From: Paludibaculum sp.
GTDB lineage: Bacteria; Acidobacteriota; Terriglobia; Bryobacterales; Bryobacteraceae
Assembly (NCBI GenBank): GCA_029973955.1
Contig: JARKQJ010000261.1
Span: 1 to 64,000 of the forward strand
DNA: 64,000 nt
Direction: 5' to 3'
Shown here: piece after piece, positions 62,312 to 64,000 of the stretch
How positions within the stretch are numbered: position 1 is the stretch's first letter
Layout of the letters: every line of letters starts with the position of its first letter
Position numbers and translations under genes: made by a program
The notes under the pieces: generated by a model
The model's input: only the letters and a program-made list of their open reading frames with translations
Database searches by the model: none
What the model was told of the DNA's origin: nothing

Positions 62312-62342
62312 GAACGCCCCAGCCATCGCGGCTGGGGCGTTC
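62312..62342 (-). terminator. Terminator-like hairpin after the PEP-CTERM gene
   Basis: GAACGCCCCAGCC-ATCGC-GGCTGGGGCGTTC, a perfect 13-base stem 24 bases past the stop of the minus-strand gene. It has no T-run of its own, but the next hairpin (62231-62264) supplies one. Confidence 0.7.
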
Positions 62343-62365
62343 GCGCGCCTCACTCCTCTTCTGTT

Positions 62366-63799
62366 TTACTTGTGGCGCATCCGCCTCTTCGCCAACACTC
62401 CGAATGCCACCAAACCCGCGCCGATCATGGCGTAGGTGCCCGGCTCGGGAATCGGCGGCGGCTCAGGGACCGGAGGCGGCGGACTCCCCGGCGGCGGCAA
62501 TAGCTCCTCCACCGGAGGCATGGTCGGCCACGGCATCGCCGGAGGCTGTCCCGGCCCTCCGCCCTCGGGCGGAGGCGGCGGCGGGGTGGACGGGGGCCCG
62601 GGCGCCGGATTCAAAGGATTGATTGAGCCCGGCGGCGGCGGTACCGGCGAAGGCGTGCCTCCAGGCGGCGTGTTCCCGCCTCCAGGCGGCGGACCCGGCG
62701 TCACCGGCGGTGTGCTCGGCGGCGTCCCTCCACCCGGTGGCGGAGTGGCCGGAGGCGCCGATGGCGGCGTGCCCGGCGGTGTCACTGGCGGCTGCGATGG
62801 AGGACTCGGAGGGCCCGGCGGCGGACTCGGAGGTGGCCCCGGCGGAACTACCGGCGGTGTCTCCGGAGGGGTCCCAGGCGGCGACGGCGGTACCACTGGC
62901 GGCGTCACCGGCGGACCCGGAGGTGTTACCGGTGGTGTCACCGGCGGCGTGCCCGGCGGACCCGGAGGCGTCACCGGCGGTGCCCCCGGATTCGTTCCCG
63001 GAGGCCCGGGCTGCGGACTCGACATCGGCACCGGATACCCCGGCGCTCCAGGTGACGGCGGCAGGAAACCCGGCCTGCCCGGCGCTGGCTTCTCCGTGCC
63101 CGGCAGAGCGCCGGTCAGCGGCGAGAAATCCTCCTCCACCGGAGGCGAGGCCAGCGGGATCTCTACTCCTCCCGGCGGTGGAAGTAGTGGAATCATCGGC
63201 ACTTCCGGCGTATCCAGGACTAGCTCCGGCGGCTCCAGCTTGCTCACCAGCGGGTGCGGCGCTTCCACAATCCGGTTCCCACACCGCCCTCGAATCTCCA
63301 GCTTCCCGTCCGTCAGGATTACCTCGCCCGGCTTCAGCGTCACCGGCTTCTTCGTGTAATAGACCTTCCCCTGCATCCGGTATGAGACGTAGACCAGCCG
63401 CGGCTTCCTCACCACCACCGCCTTGGCCCGCTCCGCCCGGAACCCCCTGTGATGCGCCGCCACCACCGGGTCCTTCTTCATCACCTCCGCTAGCTCTGCC
63501 CCAGTCTCAACTCCACCCGGGATCACCGAATACGGGTACACCGGCCGTTCCTCCCGGCCCCCATACATCCGCCAGAACTGCGACAGCGCCGGCCCGTCCT
63601 GCCCCGTCGCCGCAATCTTCGCCGGCCGTTCTTCATCCCGGCTCCGCAAAGTAACCACCGTTCCGGCTAGTACCACCACCGACATCGACAGCAAAAGCGC
63701 GATCCTGCCGCGCCCACGCTTCGGCGGCGCCTGGAATACCCTCGCTCTGTTCTTCGTGCTTTCCACGCGGTCCTGGTCTCTACCCTCTCGAAGCCTCAC
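62366..63799 (-). CDS. Proline-rich PEP-CTERM surface protein
   Basis: Protein of 477 residues. A basic N-terminus with one membrane segment (about 32-52) comes first. A folded region of unknown family follows (60-190, YPYSVIPGGVETGAELAEVM, DPVVAAHHRGF, VYVSYRMQGKVYY, ILTDGKLEIRGRCGNRI), then about 210 residues of Pro-rich repeats (PPGTPPVTPP type). The tail is a complete PEP-CTERM sorting signal: IPEPGTYAMIGAGLVAFGVLAKRRMRHK split as PEP box, hydrophobic helix, Arg-rich end. It should be cut by an exosortase such as the one at 17912-18799. Start ATG 63799; the alternative starts are unconvincing. Confidence 0.8.
   Translation of the reverse strand: MRLREGRDQDRVESTKNRARVFQAPPKRGRGRIALLLSMSVVVLAGTVVTLRSRDEERPAKIAATGQDGPALSQFWRMYGGREERPVYPYSVIPGGVETGAELAEVMKKDPVVAAHHRGFRAERAKAVVVRKPRLVYVSYRMQGKVYYTKKPVTLKPGEVILTDGKLEIRGRCGNRIVEAPHPLVSKLEPPELVLDTPEVPMIPLLPPPGGVEIPLASPPVEEDFSPLTGALPGTEKPAPGRPGFLPPSPGAPGYPVPMSSPQPGPPGTNPGAPPVTPPGPPGTPPVTPPVTPPGPPVTPPVVPPSPPGTPPETPPVVPPGPPPSPPPGPPSPPSQPPVTPPGTPPSAPPATPPPGGGTPPSTPPVTPGPPPGGGNTPPGGTPSPVPPPPGSINPLNPAPGPPSTPPPPPPEGGGPGQPPAMPWPTMPPVEELLPPPGSPPPPVPEPPPIPEPGTYAMIGAGLVAFGVLAKRRMRHK
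62640..63010 (-). repeat. Degenerate codon-level repeats encoding polyproline tract
   Basis: Short GGCGG-rich units (as seen on the plus strand GGCGGCGTCACCGGCGG and variants) recur irregularly. On the minus strand they encode PPVTPPGPP-type units. Spacing is irregular and in codon steps, so this is protein low complexity and not a CRISPR array. Confidence 0.7.
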
Positions 63800-64000
63800 A
63801 CGCTTCGCTTGTCTTCTTATCGGCGTCGCGCGCAGACTTTGCGCATAATCTGCAACACCTTAAAGATAAAGGGTTTTTCCTAGCAAATACACCCCGCCTC
63901 GTACCAGGACGCCGGCCCAGTACAGTGCCCCCTGCTTAGCCGTTTCGTACTTTCTTTCGTACCGGTACTGGCCTCTTTTTTGCCCGCTCTTCTACCCTTG
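63800..64000. other. Upstream region of the PEP-CTERM gene, right edge
   Basis: No gene start is visible in the last 200 bases. The stretch near 63860-63890 is AT-rich (TTAAAGATAAAGGGTTTTTCC) and may hold the promoter of the PEP-CTERM gene. Small inverted repeats with GTACC/GGTAC occur near 63900-63970. Confidence 0.3.

Noticed and set aside
62640..63010. CRISPR-like repeats
   Set aside because: The repeats are short, irregular and in codon register, encode proline-rich protein, and have no unique spacers or cas genes nearby.

Overview
The window is a 64 kb piece of a GC-rich bacterial chromosome, most likely an Acidobacteriota of the Solibacter/Bryobacter type. This is inferred from gene content: an Oar-like TonB receptor with an N-terminal carboxypeptidase-regulatory domain, Tat-exported Gfo/Idh oxidoreductases, a DUF1080 protein, an M2 peptidase lipoprotein, a PadR-linked membrane protein, exosortase/PEP-CTERM genes, and a fused 2-oxoglutarate decarboxylase/dehydrogenase. 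No 16S rRNA gene is present to confirm it. Coding density is high on both strands. There is no CRISPR array, insertion sequence or prophage. Four tRNA genes lie scattered on the minus strand, one of them structurally abnormal.

Layout. 0-11 kb holds housekeeping genes: prfB (5' part, with the programmed frameshift site), an NlpC/P60 peptidase, a phosphoesterase, the kgd fusion, a cobalamin adenosyltransferase, a NYN-LOTUS protein, RidA, gatB and a DUF1080 protein. 11-17 kb is a flagellar filament island: fliD, a small downstream gene, a giant flagellin, csrA and fliW. A sigma28-like promoter and a structured leader precede the flagellin gene. 17-23 kb is an exosortase (XrtA-type) surface-polymer cluster: EpsI protein, exosortase, FemAB-like protein, DegT aminotransferase and asparagine-synthase-like amidotransferase. 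The only PEP-CTERM-tailed protein in the window lies about 40 kb away at the right edge.

23-39 kb holds an esterase, the TonB receptor, a class II Fic protein with a perfect inverted repeat over its ribosome-binding site, a probable gene remnant, an O-antigen-ligase-like operon, a GntP permease, the M2 peptidase, a Gfo/Idh oxidoreductase and a PLP decarboxylase with a clear promoter and operator-like dyad. 39-50 kb is built around phosphate-energy enzymes (H+-pyrophosphatase, PPK2). Two ECF sigma/membrane-partner gene pairs flank ppk2, followed by hypothetical exported proteins, a second Gfo/Idh gene and a PadR pair. 50.8-52.6 kb is a two-gene cassette, a 68-residue coiled-coil protein and a 503-residue protein with a papain/C39-like Cys-His arrangement. 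It is the best candidate here for an undescribed system.

53-62 kb is a nitrogen-assimilation block: ammonium transporter, GlnE, a glutamine synthetase with the classical adenylylation tyrosine, and a second glutamine synthetase of another type, with a MOSC protein between glnE and glnA. The right end carries the proline-rich PEP-CTERM protein.
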